From: Pirellulaceae bacterium
GTDB taxonomy: Bacteria > Planctomycetota > Planctomycetia > Pirellulales > Pirellulaceae
Assembly: GCA_022448315.1 (NCBI GenBank)
Contig: JAKVCA010000025.1
Location: 32,728 to 96,727, forward strand
DNA: 64,000 nt
Reading direction: 5' to 3'
Shown: piece after piece, positions 1 through 8,718 of the stretch
Layout: every line of letters begins with the position of its first letter
How positions within the stretch are numbered: position 1 is the first letter of the stretch
Notes under the pieces: generated by a model
Seen by the model: only the letters and a program-made list of their open reading frames with translations
The model's database searches: none
Told to the model about the DNA's origin: nothing
Position numbers and translations under genes: made by a program

Positions 1-2
1 AC

Positions 3-326
3 CGAATCAGCGTTTCGCCTGACGAAACCCAAGTCTGCTTTGAATATCAAAAGGGCTTCAAACGCAAAACCACAGGTCGCACACTTTACGTGGCCAAATT
101 TGATGCGGCAAACCCCTCCATTACGGAAGCCAAGGCTTTTGCCAATCTGGAGGGCGAAAACCGCTGGTATGCGTATCCCCGGTGGACGAGAGACCAATCA
201 GGAATCGTTTACCACGCGAGCCCCGCGCTGTTCTTATACAATCTGGAAAAGGGTAAGACGGTCAAAGTTTCGACCACCCCCGACGCCGACTATCGCTACC
301 CCCATTGCGAAGCCACCCCAAAATAG
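3..326 (+). CDS. C-terminal fragment of a TolB/WD40-like beta-propeller protein (partial)
   Basis: The reading frame is open from the left edge and ends at a TAA at 324-326, so only the last ~107 residues are seen. They show blade-like segments of the TolB/PD40 kind: ISVSPDETQVCFEYQKG near the start and YPRWTRDQSGIVYHAS further on, each the D-G/S hairpin typical of these propellers. The end of the propeller is followed directly by the sulfatase gene (53 bases to its ATG), so the two may be cotranscribed. Function cannot be given; such propellers in planctomycetes are often periplasmic binding or scaffold domains. Confidence 0.55.
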   Translation, partial: RISVSPDETQVCFEYQKGFKRKTTGRTLYVAKFDAANPSITEAKAFANLEGENRWYAYPRWTRDQSGIVYHASPALFLYNLEKGKTVKVSTTPDADYRYPHCEATPK

Positions 327-379
327 AATGGGGACGAAACAGACATTTCTCAACTTGCACCCTGACGCTCGGTTTATTG

Positions 380-2470
380 ATGAAACCCCCTAGAACTCGC
401 AATTCGATCCTGAGCCTTCTGGCCCTACTTCCGGTATTATTCTGCGTGGCGACCTGCGGTTCGGCAGAGCGTCCACCTAATGTGGTCGTGCTCCTCGCAG
501 ACGACTTGGGCTGGAAAGACATCGGCTGTTACGGAGGACCGGTTCAGACGCCTGCTCTCGACAAACTGGCGAGTGAGGGCACACGGTTTACCCATTTCTA
601 CTCGGGAGCAGCCGTTTGCTCACCCTCACGAGCAGTCCTGCTCACTGGGCGAAATAACTTGAGAGCCAGCATCTACAGCTGGATCAATGATCAAGATCAA
701 CGATCGCACCTACCCGTGAACGAGACAACGCTGGCAGAAGTATTGAAATCGAACGGCTTCGATACGGCCCATTTCGGCAAATGGCACCTTGGCATGCCAA
801 CGGCTCGGCAACCCGACAAACCCACCCCGTCGGAACACGGATTTGATTACTGGTTTGCCACAGCCAACAATGCGCAGCCCAGTCATCGAAATCCGCGTAA
901 TTTTTTCAGAAACGGAAAGCCTGTCGGAGAGCTCAAGGGCTACGCCTGCGATCTGGTGGTCGAAGATGCCATCCAGTGGCTTGACTCTCGAAAGGAGACC
1001 GAGCGTCCGTTTTTTCTGAACGTCTGGTTTCATGAACCCCACGCCCCCTTGGCTGCTCCCCCGGATTTGATCGAAACCTACGGACAGACGTCCGACCCAG
1101 CTGCGATTTATTCGGCGACTATCGCGAACACCGATCAGGCAATCGATCGATTGATCAAAAAGCTTCGAGAAATCGACGCGCCGGAAAACACACTTATCAT
1201 TTACGCGTCGGACAATGGAAGTTACCGGAGTGATCGCGTCGGCGATCTGCGGGGTACCAAAGGGTCCAACTACCAAGGAGGTGTCCGAGTTCCCGGGATT
1301 TTCTACTGGCCTGGCCACATCGCAAGAGGTGCGGTCACCGACACACCTGCCGGACTCGTCGATCTGCTCCAGACCGTCTGCGGACTTGCGAAAATCGCCC
1401 CCCCCGAACGTCCACTTGACGGCACGGATCTCAGCCCCGTTTTGAGACAGGAATCCGCTCGTATCCAACGAAAACAACCCTTGTTCTGGGCATTGCCTCT
1501 CGCCGGTCCTGCCTTCGCCATCCGTGAGGATCAGTACGCCATGGTGGCCCACAGGGACGGGCCAATTCCCAAAGATCAGGAGGCCCTGACCCAGATCAAA
1601 CGCAGAATCGAAGAGGTTCTGCGCAGCAAAGGTATATTTGAAAAGGAGACTCGGAGCAGCACGTTTGAGAAACAACTCTTCGAAGGTTTTTCGGATCGGG
1701 ATGCCGAGAGACTGAGAGGGCAGTTCATTCGACTGAACCAATTTCACGAGTCTTGGATTCCCACCCTGAGAAAAGCGGATTTGGCAGGATTCGAGTTGTA
1801 TGACCTGGAAGCCGACCCGGAACAAAAGGTGGATCTCTCTGCCCGCTTACCCTTGGTGCACGCAAGACTCAAAAAAACGCTGCAAAAACTGGTTGAAAGC
1901 GCCTATCGAGATGCCCACGACTGGTCGTCTGATCTTCCGATACCCGGTGCCGAGGCATCATCTACTCCAAAGGTTCATCGGCTGGAGACCACGTTTCGTT
2001 CCCCATTCGATGCCTTCCTTTACGTCAATCGGATCCCGACGGAACTGGAACAAGGGGAATCGCCTGCAGAACTCGCCGGCCGTATTTTGGGTCGACTTGC
2101 CAATCAGGAGGGTCGCGTGCTGGTCAAGCTTCCGCCTAAAATGGATCTTATGGGTTACGAAGGCTTCAAGTTTGTTTTGGAGGAATCCGCCGCCGAATCG
2201 ATTCGAGGCTGTCTGCAATGCCACTCCCTTCCAAAACTCGGACGCGTCGACTCCACGCCACCCATCCCCTCGCTTCGCAACCGTTCGCTTTCACCCGCGG
2301 AACTCAAGCGGGCTTTGTCAACCAAGGTTCATCAAGCCACGGCCATGAGCATGACTGAACTCGACCAACTCCATGCCTTTATGAACACACTTTCTGACCT
2401 CCCGGACAACGACTTCAGGAACAGCATCCTGAAAGCCACTGTCCTTGATCTGAATGGAGATCCTCAATGA
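380..2470 (+). CDS. secreted sulfatase fused to a C-terminal cytochrome c domain
   Basis: A 696-residue protein starting at the ATG at 380, which gives a normal signal peptide (hydrophobic core LLALLPVLFCVA, then GSAE). An in-frame ATG at 305 would add 25 poorly hydrophobic residues. Residues 32-540 are a type I sulfatase: metal-binding LADDLGW (D41, D42) and CSPSR at C80-R84, the site converted to formylglycine. After the catalytic domain a ~150-residue extension carries a heme-binding C611-LQ-C614-H615 and a Met-rich tail that could supply the distal ligand. A hydrolase joined to a c-type heme is unusual. The stop overlaps the next start as ATGA, so translation is probably coupled. Substrate unknown. 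Confidence 0.88.
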   Translation: MKPPRTRNSILSLLALLPVLFCVATCGSAERPPNVVVLLADDLGWKDIGCYGGPVQTPALDKLASEGTRFTHFYSGAAVCSPSRAVLLTGRNNLRASIYSWINDQDQRSHLPVNETTLAEVLKSNGFDTAHFGKWHLGMPTARQPDKPTPSEHGFDYWFATANNAQPSHRNPRNFFRNGKPVGELKGYACDLVVEDAIQWLDSRKETERPFFLNVWFHEPHAPLAAPPDLIETYGQTSDPAAIYSATIANTDQAIDRLIKKLREIDAPENTLIIYASDNGSYRSDRVGDLRGTKGSNYQGGVRVPGIFYWPGHIARGAVTDTPAGLVDLLQTVCGLAKIAPPERPLDGTDLSPVLRQESARIQRKQPLFWALPLAGPAFAIREDQYAMVAHRDGPIPKDQEALTQIKRRIEEVLRSKGIFEKETRSSTFEKQLFEGFSDRDAERLRGQFIRLNQFHESWIPTLRKADLAGFELYDLEADPEQKVDLSARLPLVHARLKKTLQKLVESAYRDAHDWSSDLPIPGAEASSTPKVHRLETTFRSPFDAFLYVNRIPTELEQGESPAELAGRILGRLANQEGRVLVKLPPKMDLMGYEGFKFVLEESAAESIRGCLQCHSLPKLGRVDSTPPIPSLRNRSLSPAELKRALSTKVHQATAMSMTELDQLHAFMNTLSDLPDNDFRNSILKATVLDLNGDPQ

Positions 2471-4932
2471 CCCATCCTTTCATCGTTTTTTGCTTTTGTA
2501 CCGTCAGCTTGCTGCCGGTGATCGCAAGTGCGAAAGAAACCAGCGGCAGATCACTATCGGGGGCGATTGTGGATGCCTCTGGCAAGGGGATTGCAGGCGT
2601 CATGGTATCGGCCATCGACGAGGAACAACGAAAGTGGACCTCGGTCTTCTCGGACGAGGATGGCTCGTTCGTCATCAGGGATCTACGGTCGACGGATTAC
2701 AGCATCCGAACCCGACTGATGGGCCTCGCTGATGAGTGGCTCAGCGGTGTGGAGACCGACAACCATCTCACCATTTCAATGAGACCGGCGGTGGGTAAAG
2801 AATTGGAAGCCCAACGGCCAGCAAGCAGTGCCTTCAGCATGCTCAAGTTCGACCATCCCAGGGACAAGATGAATTTCAAAATGTACTGTGCTTACTGCCA
2901 CCAAGTTGGCACGGTCGGCTTTCGCACCCCCGAAGAACCTGTCGATTGGGAAACCATGATTCGAAGGATGGATGGATTTGGCGGACTTTATCGACATACC
3001 CAGGACACCATCGTCCGACGCCTGATGGAAACCTACAAAGATAACGCCGTCGAAAAGTGGCCCACATTTGTCCCTCCACCTGCGCCCACGGGACTGGCCG
3101 CGGCGGCCACAATCACGATGTGGGAATTGGACGAACCATTGAAGGGATCATTCCACGATTTGGAGATCGGTCGTGATGGCCTTGTTTACGCCGTCAACAT
3201 CAGCAAGCATCGCATGACCGCATTGGATCCCAACACCGGCCGACAAACTATTTACAAGTTTCCCCCGCGAACCTACGGCCCTCACTCGATCGAAACCGCA
3301 AATGACGGAAGCCTTTGGACCACCATGTGCGCCAGTGGACAGATGGTTCGATTTGATCTCGAAACCAAGAAGTTTGACACGTACAGCAGTGCAGAGGCAC
3401 CCAAGAAGCGAGGCAACTACCCACACACCTTGCGTATCAATCCAGCAGATCCCGAAGGCTTGATCTGGTACACCGATGCGGGATCCAACTCTTGTTTTTC
3501 GATCCATCCGACCTCCCATGAGGTGAAGGAATACAAGCTCCTCTCGGCTGGCCAGGCGATGGGTGCCGGACGCGGAGAATCGAAGGGCATTACCCCCTAC
3601 GGTTTGGATTTCTCGCCGGTAGACGGGATGATTTGGTACTCAAAACTGAACGGCAATCGGATCGGCCGAATTGATCCCAAGGCGGAAGATGGAGATATAC
3701 GCGAGTGGAATCCACCTTTTCGCGGGCCTCGACGTTTGCACGTCGCGCCCGATGGCATGGTGTGGGTCCCAGGTTTCGGCTCAGGTGTCTTCGGTAAATT
3801 TGACCCCAACACTGAGAAATGGACGGTTTACGAACTGCCCGATGCAGAAAATCAGATCCCATACGCATTGAATGTGGACAAAAACGGCATCGTCTGGATT
3901 TGCGGCACCGGGAACGACACCCTGAATCGTTTTGATCCTGAAACTGAAAACCTGGTCGAAATTCAGCTTCCCACGCGTGTTTCTTACACGCGTGAAATCG
4001 AATTCGATGACGAGGGCAACGTCTGGACCAGCACTTCGGGGCCCGCACGACATATGGAACGAGGCTCCGGTGCCGTGATTAAGATTTCGTTGCCTGAAAC
4101 GCTCCCTGAAACCGGTGGCCTCCGACTGGCTGCGAAAGTTTACGACAGCGACCATGACGTCGGCAATCTGGCCACGGCCCCACCGTCCGATGCCGATTCT
4201 AAGATGGTTGCTTTATTTGCCGAAATTGGTCAGCGAGATTTGCCCGAGGCCTACATCCCACAGCGACACCAGGTTTACGTGGATGCCGTGATGGAAGGCA
4301 TGCCTGAAAATCGCAGGAGTCGAGTTGGCCAAATGTGGAACCATTTTCGTCAGCTCAACCCCGATCGAAAAAATGACGGTCAGATGTTTGTGAGAATCAT
4401 GGACTACCTCGCCAACGACACAGCCGCCGGATTCTCAAGCCGTCGTTTCGTCAAGAAGTGGAAACACCACTACTTCGGCAATGTGGCCGAGAACCTGAAT
4501 CAGCGATCCATCGCCAACGGCAAAAAGATCTATGAACAGGCGACTTGCAGCCGATGCCACGCGATCGAAGGCAAGGGTGAATCCCTCGGCCCCGATCTCA
4601 CGAAAGTCGCCATACGGTTCAAAGGAGGCAACTTGCTTCAACAAATCGTCAATCCATCGAAAGAAATCCACAAGGACTTTAAAACCGAAATGATCCTGGT
4701 GGATGACGGTCGACTGTTGAGGGGTGTCATCATCGAGGAAACGGAAGAGCAACTCCGACTCTTGACCAACATGTTGAAACCCGACAGTGTGGAAACCATC
4801 GCGGTCGATTCCATTGAGGATCGCAAGATCGCTGACATCTCAACCATGCCCGAAGGATTGCTGGATACCTTCACCATGGATGAAGTCCTTGATCTTCTGG
4901 CCTACGTTCAATCGGGAGGCCTCTCGAAGTGA
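2467..4932 (+). CDS. secreted multidomain protein: carboxypeptidase-regulatory-like domain, cytochrome c, Vgb-type propeller, C-terminal CxxCH domain
   Basis: An 821-residue protein with a signal peptide (SLLPVIASA). In order: residues ~28-105 a carboxypeptidase regulatory-like Ig fold (GAIVDASGKGIAGVMV); a heme site C141-AY-C144-H145; residues ~215-570 a beta-propeller with repeated W.t....G...F/DP blades like virginiamycin B lyase (Vgb); and a C-terminal Pirellula/Verrucomicrobium-type heme domain with C694-SR-C697-H698, GPDLT and the usual INP/VNPSKEI...D...L...G continuation. It overlaps the sulfatase stop by four bases and the next gene's GTG overlaps its TGA. Vgb homology does not prove antibiotic lyase activity; a redox or carbohydrate-binding role is as likely. 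Confidence 0.83.
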   Translation: MTHPFIVFCFCTVSLLPVIASAKETSGRSLSGAIVDASGKGIAGVMVSAIDEEQRKWTSVFSDEDGSFVIRDLRSTDYSIRTRLMGLADEWLSGVETDNHLTISMRPAVGKELEAQRPASSAFSMLKFDHPRDKMNFKMYCAYCHQVGTVGFRTPEEPVDWETMIRRMDGFGGLYRHTQDTIVRRLMETYKDNAVEKWPTFVPPPAPTGLAAAATITMWELDEPLKGSFHDLEIGRDGLVYAVNISKHRMTALDPNTGRQTIYKFPPRTYGPHSIETANDGSLWTTMCASGQMVRFDLETKKFDTYSSAEAPKKRGNYPHTLRINPADPEGLIWYTDAGSNSCFSIHPTSHEVKEYKLLSAGQAMGAGRGESKGITPYGLDFSPVDGMIWYSKLNGNRIGRIDPKAEDGDIREWNPPFRGPRRLHVAPDGMVWVPGFGSGVFGKFDPNTEKWTVYELPDAENQIPYALNVDKNGIVWICGTGNDTLNRFDPETENLVEIQLPTRVSYTREIEFDDEGNVWTSTSGPARHMERGSGAVIKISLPETLPETGGLRLAAKVYDSDHDVGNLATAPPSDADSKMVALFAEIGQRDLPEAYIPQRHQVYVDAVMEGMPENRRSRVGQMWNHFRQLNPDRKNDGQMFVRIMDYLANDTAAGFSSRRFVKKWKHHYFGNVAENLNQRSIANGKKIYEQATCSRCHAIEGKGESLGPDLTKVAIRFKGGNLLQQIVNPSKEIHKDFKTEMILVDDGRLLRGVIIEETEEQLRLLTNMLKPDSVETIAVDSIEDRKIADISTMPEGLLDTFTMDEVLDLLAYVQSGGLSK

Positions 4933-7403
4933 AGCGAGTCCATTGGCTGGGGTTGCTCGTTCTAATCTGCGGGCCTGTCTCAGCAGAAAACCCACGGGAC
5001 GTTCTCGGGCCCGATGAATCCTCGGAAACGAACACACTGAATGAATCCATGCGTGTCTTCTTTCAGGACACCTGCATGGATTGTCATGATGGGGGTACCG
5101 AAACGCGACTTAACCTCAGCCAATTGGGTGACGATCTCCAACAATCGTCGAACTTTCGAACCTGGTTGATGATATTCGATCGGATCGATCGTCGGGAAAT
5201 GCCCCCGAGTGACGCGCACCAACCCTCGGACGCAGCCCGCAATGCAGCGTTGAAAACGCTGCGAACAGAATTGACGAGTGCAAATCGACGTCTCCACGAA
5301 ACTTCAGGTCGAGTGGCCACCCGACGGCTGAGTCGGCAGGAATACGAGTACACGTTACATGACCTTCTCGGGATTGGGGGGGACGTCGCTCGTCATTTGC
5401 CTCCCGAGAATGCGTCGGGGTCTTTCGACGTGGTTGCCTCCACGCAGAAGACTTCAAGCGTGCACGTTCAGAGTTTGCTGACGGCCGCAGATCTGGCCTT
5501 GGATGAAGCGATTCAGCTTGGACCGCCCCCAGAGATGAGACCGCGCGAAATTGACTACTTCAACTCACCCTACATCCAGATGTGGGTAGACCGTCCTGTA
5601 CGTCGAGGTGGAGGGACCATCTTCAAAACCAGCGAAGATGTGGTCACCTTCCGAGGCGCCAATTATGTCTTTCGCTCTGATGCCAGCGGTTTCCGTCCCC
5701 CCGTGGATGGAAGGTACAGGGTCACGGTGAAAGCGGCTGCCCACCAGCCTCGATCTTCGATCACGGTAAGCCTGAAACGCCAGAATGACCAGCAAGGCGA
5801 AAGCGAGCTTTTTGCCGCGTGGGACCTGACAGGTTCTGAGTTTCGCGAAGTGGAGACCGTAAAGTACCTGCGAACCGATGATGTGATCTATGTCAGTGCG
5901 GATGAACTCGATCCAGCGCCGGACGGGAGTATCATCTATAGCAGCCAACCCGCACGTGACTACAAGGGTGAAGGGGTAAAGATTCGTCGAGTCGAGGTCG
6001 AAGGCCCCTTGGAAACGATGTGGCCGCCAGAACGCACTCAGCGATTATTCCCGGGAATCGAGTGGAAGTATCGCAGGGGACTCTCTCCGAATCGAAGAGC
6101 CTATGAGCCGGTCTTCACACGATCGCCGCTTGAGCACGCGCGAGAAATCATCGAAGCCCTCGCCACCAAGGCCTTTCGCCGTGAAGTCAGCGAAGACGAA
6201 ATTGAGTATCTGGTCGCGCTCGCCAAGCCACGTCTGGACGACGGCGAAAATTTTATCGACGCCATGAGAACACCGCTGCGGGCCATCCTTGTCTCACCCG
6301 AGTTACTTTTCATGACGGGCCCTCCTGGTCCACTCGATGATGTCGCCCTTGCAAGTCGCCTTTCATATTTTCTATGGCGCAGTGTCCCCGATGAAGAACT
6401 GACCGACGTGGCAAAGTCCAATCAGCTTTCTGTAACCGGAACACTTTCCGAGCAGGTCAACCGCATGCTGGATGACCCGAAAAGCGAACGATTCCTGAAC
6501 GATTGGATTGATCAGTGGCTTGAACTTGACCAAATTGATGCCACCACGCCGGATGCTTATCTCTACCCTGAGTACGATGATGTTCTACGTCGCGCCATGC
6601 TGGCAGAAACACGTGAACTCTTCATGCATCTGGTAAAAGAAAATCTCAGCGTGACCCACCTGATCGATTCGGACTTTACATTCTTGAACCGTCGTCTGGC
6701 CGAACATTATGGAATCGAAGGCGTTGAGGGAGAGCGGATGCGGAAAGTCGAACTCGACCCGACGAGCGTTCGCGGAGGACTATTGTCTCACGCATCCATT
6801 GCCAAAATCACGGCGAATGGAACCGTCACAACGCCTGTGAGACGTGGCAACTTTGTGCTGACCAATTTACTCGGCCTGCCACCCAACTCACCCCCGCCCG
6901 GCATTGGCTCGATCGAACCGGATACCCGGGGCGCAACGACGATACGAGAAGTCCTCGCCAAGCATCAGTCCAATCCAACTTGCGCGTCATGTCACCGTCA
7001 GATCGATCCGCCCGGCTTCGCGCTCGAATGCTTTGACCCGGTGGGTAATCATCGAACGCGTTATCGGAATAGCAAAGGCGTTACACGGGAAATCAATGCT
7101 GGGCTTCGATTTTTGCATCGCGATTATGACCTTGGACTCCCGGTCGATGCATCAGGAGCGACCGCGAGCGGCTTTGAATTCGACGACATTCGAGACTACA
7201 AAAAACACCTCAAGCGAACTTCAGCAAAGCAGGTTGCCCGTCATGTCGTCTCCCTCCTTCTTACTTTCGCGACCGGGGGTGAGATTGAGTTCGTGGATCG
7301 CCAGGAGGTTGAGCGAATCTTGGCGGAGACCGAAGAAGAAGGATATCCGCTCCGTCGTCTGATCCACCAAGTCGCGACCAGTCAAACTTTCAGGAATCGA
7401 TAA
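4929..7403 (+). CDS. DUF1592-family multiheme cytochrome c-like protein (PSCyt/PSD domains)
   Basis: An 824-residue secreted protein starting with GTG at 4929, overlapping the upstream TGA (GTGA). An N-terminal planctomycete cytochrome motif lies at C49-MD-C52-H53, followed by a DUF1587 segment (TRRLSRQEYEYTLHDLL), a beta-sandwich insertion resembling a carbohydrate-binding fold (~residues 235-320), DUF1595 (AFRREVSEDEIEYL), DUF1592 (LASRLSYFLWRSVPD), DUF1588 with a second heme motif C685-AS-C688-H689 followed by QIDPPGFALE, and DUF1585 at the C-terminus. The family is always secreted and heme-binding and travels with DUF1552 proteins; the biochemical function is not established. The stop overlaps the DUF1552 ATG (TAATG). 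Confidence 0.9.
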   Translation: MKRVHWLGLLVLICGPVSAENPRDVLGPDESSETNTLNESMRVFFQDTCMDCHDGGTETRLNLSQLGDDLQQSSNFRTWLMIFDRIDRREMPPSDAHQPSDAARNAALKTLRTELTSANRRLHETSGRVATRRLSRQEYEYTLHDLLGIGGDVARHLPPENASGSFDVVASTQKTSSVHVQSLLTAADLALDEAIQLGPPPEMRPREIDYFNSPYIQMWVDRPVRRGGGTIFKTSEDVVTFRGANYVFRSDASGFRPPVDGRYRVTVKAAAHQPRSSITVSLKRQNDQQGESELFAAWDLTGSEFREVETVKYLRTDDVIYVSADELDPAPDGSIIYSSQPARDYKGEGVKIRRVEVEGPLETMWPPERTQRLFPGIEWKYRRGLSPNRRAYEPVFTRSPLEHAREIIEALATKAFRREVSEDEIEYLVALAKPRLDDGENFIDAMRTPLRAILVSPELLFMTGPPGPLDDVALASRLSYFLWRSVPDEELTDVAKSNQLSVTGTLSEQVNRMLDDPKSERFLNDWIDQWLELDQIDATTPDAYLYPEYDDVLRRAMLAETRELFMHLVKENLSVTHLIDSDFTFLNRRLAEHYGIEGVEGERMRKVELDPTSVRGGLLSHASIAKITANGTVTTPVRRGNFVLTNLLGLPPNSPPPGIGSIEPDTRGATTIREVLAKHQSNPTCASCHRQIDPPGFALECFDPVGNHRTRYRNSKGVTREINAGLRFLHRDYDLGLPVDASGATASGFEFDDIRDYKKHLKRTSAKQVARHVVSLLLTFATGGEIEFVDRQEVERILAETEEEGYPLRRLIHQVATSQTFRNR

Positions 7404-8662
7404 TGCACCGCCCGATATCTCGACGAACCGCACTGAAGGCTTCTGGAGTCACGCTGGCTCTCCCACTGCTCGAGACGATGAGTCACGCGATTGGGAAAGA
7501 AGCTGCCTTACCTCCCAAACGCATGGTCCTGATCTGCACGACCTTGGGACTCTATCCGCCGTCCTGGTTTCCAAAGGGAAATGGATCGGATTACGAAACG
7601 ACCGAATACCTCGAGATTTTGAAACAACACCGCGACGACTCGACAATCTTCTCCGGCCTGTCACATCCAGACCAAAATGGCAAGCAACCCCACGACACGG
7701 AAATCACATGGCTGACCGCTGCAAGAAACCCGGGACTTGGTGGATTCAAGAATACCATTTCAGTCGACCAGGTCGCCGCGAAGAAGCTGGGTTATGAAAC
7801 TCGGTACCCATCGATTGTCCTCAGCACTCATACCCGAAAAAGTCAGTCCTACACGGATACGGGAGTGATGATCCCCGCGGACGATCGTCCTTCGTCAGTT
7901 TTTTCCAAACTGTTCCTTGAAGGGAGTCCGATGCAGATTCGACGTCAACGTCAGCAACTCAAAGAAGGTCGGAGTATTCTGGATAGCGTTCTGGAACAGA
8001 CGCGATCTTTGGAACAGAAAGGGAGCCAGCGGGACCGCAACCAACTGGAAGAATACTTTGGGGCAATCCGAAAAGCTGAAAAGGAATTGCTGGAGGCCGA
8101 ATCGTGGTTGGATCGCCCCAAACCCACAGTGGACCAACCGCCGCCTCAAGACGTTGCCGATTCATCGGATATCATTGGCCGCACGCAAGCCATGTTCAAT
8201 CTCATTCCTCTCATCCTTCAAACCGACTCGACCCGCGTTTTGACGATGCTGATTCAGGATCATCTGGTGGTACCAAAGATCGAGGGGGTCTCCGCAGAAC
8301 ACCACAATTTATCGCACCACGGGCAGGATCCGTCGAAAATCAAACAACTGAAAACCATCGAATCCAGACTCCTCCAATGTCACGCAGACTTCCTCACCGA
8401 GATGACAAAGGTCAAGGAAGGAGAGCGGCGGCTCCTGGATCAGACGTCGGTCCTATTGGGAAGCAATCTGGGGAATGCCAACGCGCATGATCCTCGAAAT
8501 CTTCCTATTCTGCTCACAGGGGGCGGTTACGCCCACGGTCGTCACGTCGCTTTCGATCGTCGTGACAACACCCCACTCTGCAATCTGTTTGTTAACCTGC
8601 TTAACCGCATGGATGTGGAAACCGATTCTTTTGGCACCAGTACCGGTACGCTCGACTGGTAA
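7403..8662 (+). CDS. DUF1552 family protein, Tat-like signal
   Basis: A 419-residue DUF1552 protein. The N-terminus SRRTALKASGVTLALPLLE resembles a twin-arginine export signal, as is usual in the family, suggesting folding in the cytoplasm before export. Family landmarks include the G(L/N)..HP/GHxG region near residue 85, the EYFGAIRKAEKELLEAE helix, the HH.LSHHGQ segment (~residue 300) and the C-terminal GTSTGTLDW. The ATG shares its A with the stop of the DUF1592 gene, so the pair is surely cotranscribed and probably translationally coupled. Catalytic function of DUF1552 is unknown; pairing with a multiheme DUF1592 partner suggests a joint periplasmic complex (inference). Confidence 0.9.
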   Translation: MHRPISRRTALKASGVTLALPLLETMSHAIGKEAALPPKRMVLICTTLGLYPPSWFPKGNGSDYETTEYLEILKQHRDDSTIFSGLSHPDQNGKQPHDTEITWLTAARNPGLGGFKNTISVDQVAAKKLGYETRYPSIVLSTHTRKSQSYTDTGVMIPADDRPSSVFSKLFLEGSPMQIRRQRQQLKEGRSILDSVLEQTRSLEQKGSQRDRNQLEEYFGAIRKAEKELLEAESWLDRPKPTVDQPPPQDVADSSDIIGRTQAMFNLIPLILQTDSTRVLTMLIQDHLVVPKIEGVSAEHHNLSHHGQDPSKIKQLKTIESRLLQCHADFLTEMTKVKEGERRLLDQTSVLLGSNLGNANAHDPRNLPILLTGGGYAHGRHVAFDRRDNTPLCNLFVNLLNRMDVETDSFGTSTGTLDW

Positions 8663-8718
8663 CCCCAAGCGTTCTCTGGTGTTCGACACCTCACCTTTTA
8701 GGAAGAAATGATTTCAGA

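Noticed and set aside
710..1825. A 371-codon minus-strand frame within the first sulfatase
   Set aside because: Antisense shadow of a well-supported sulfatase coding region; translation has no recognisable domain.
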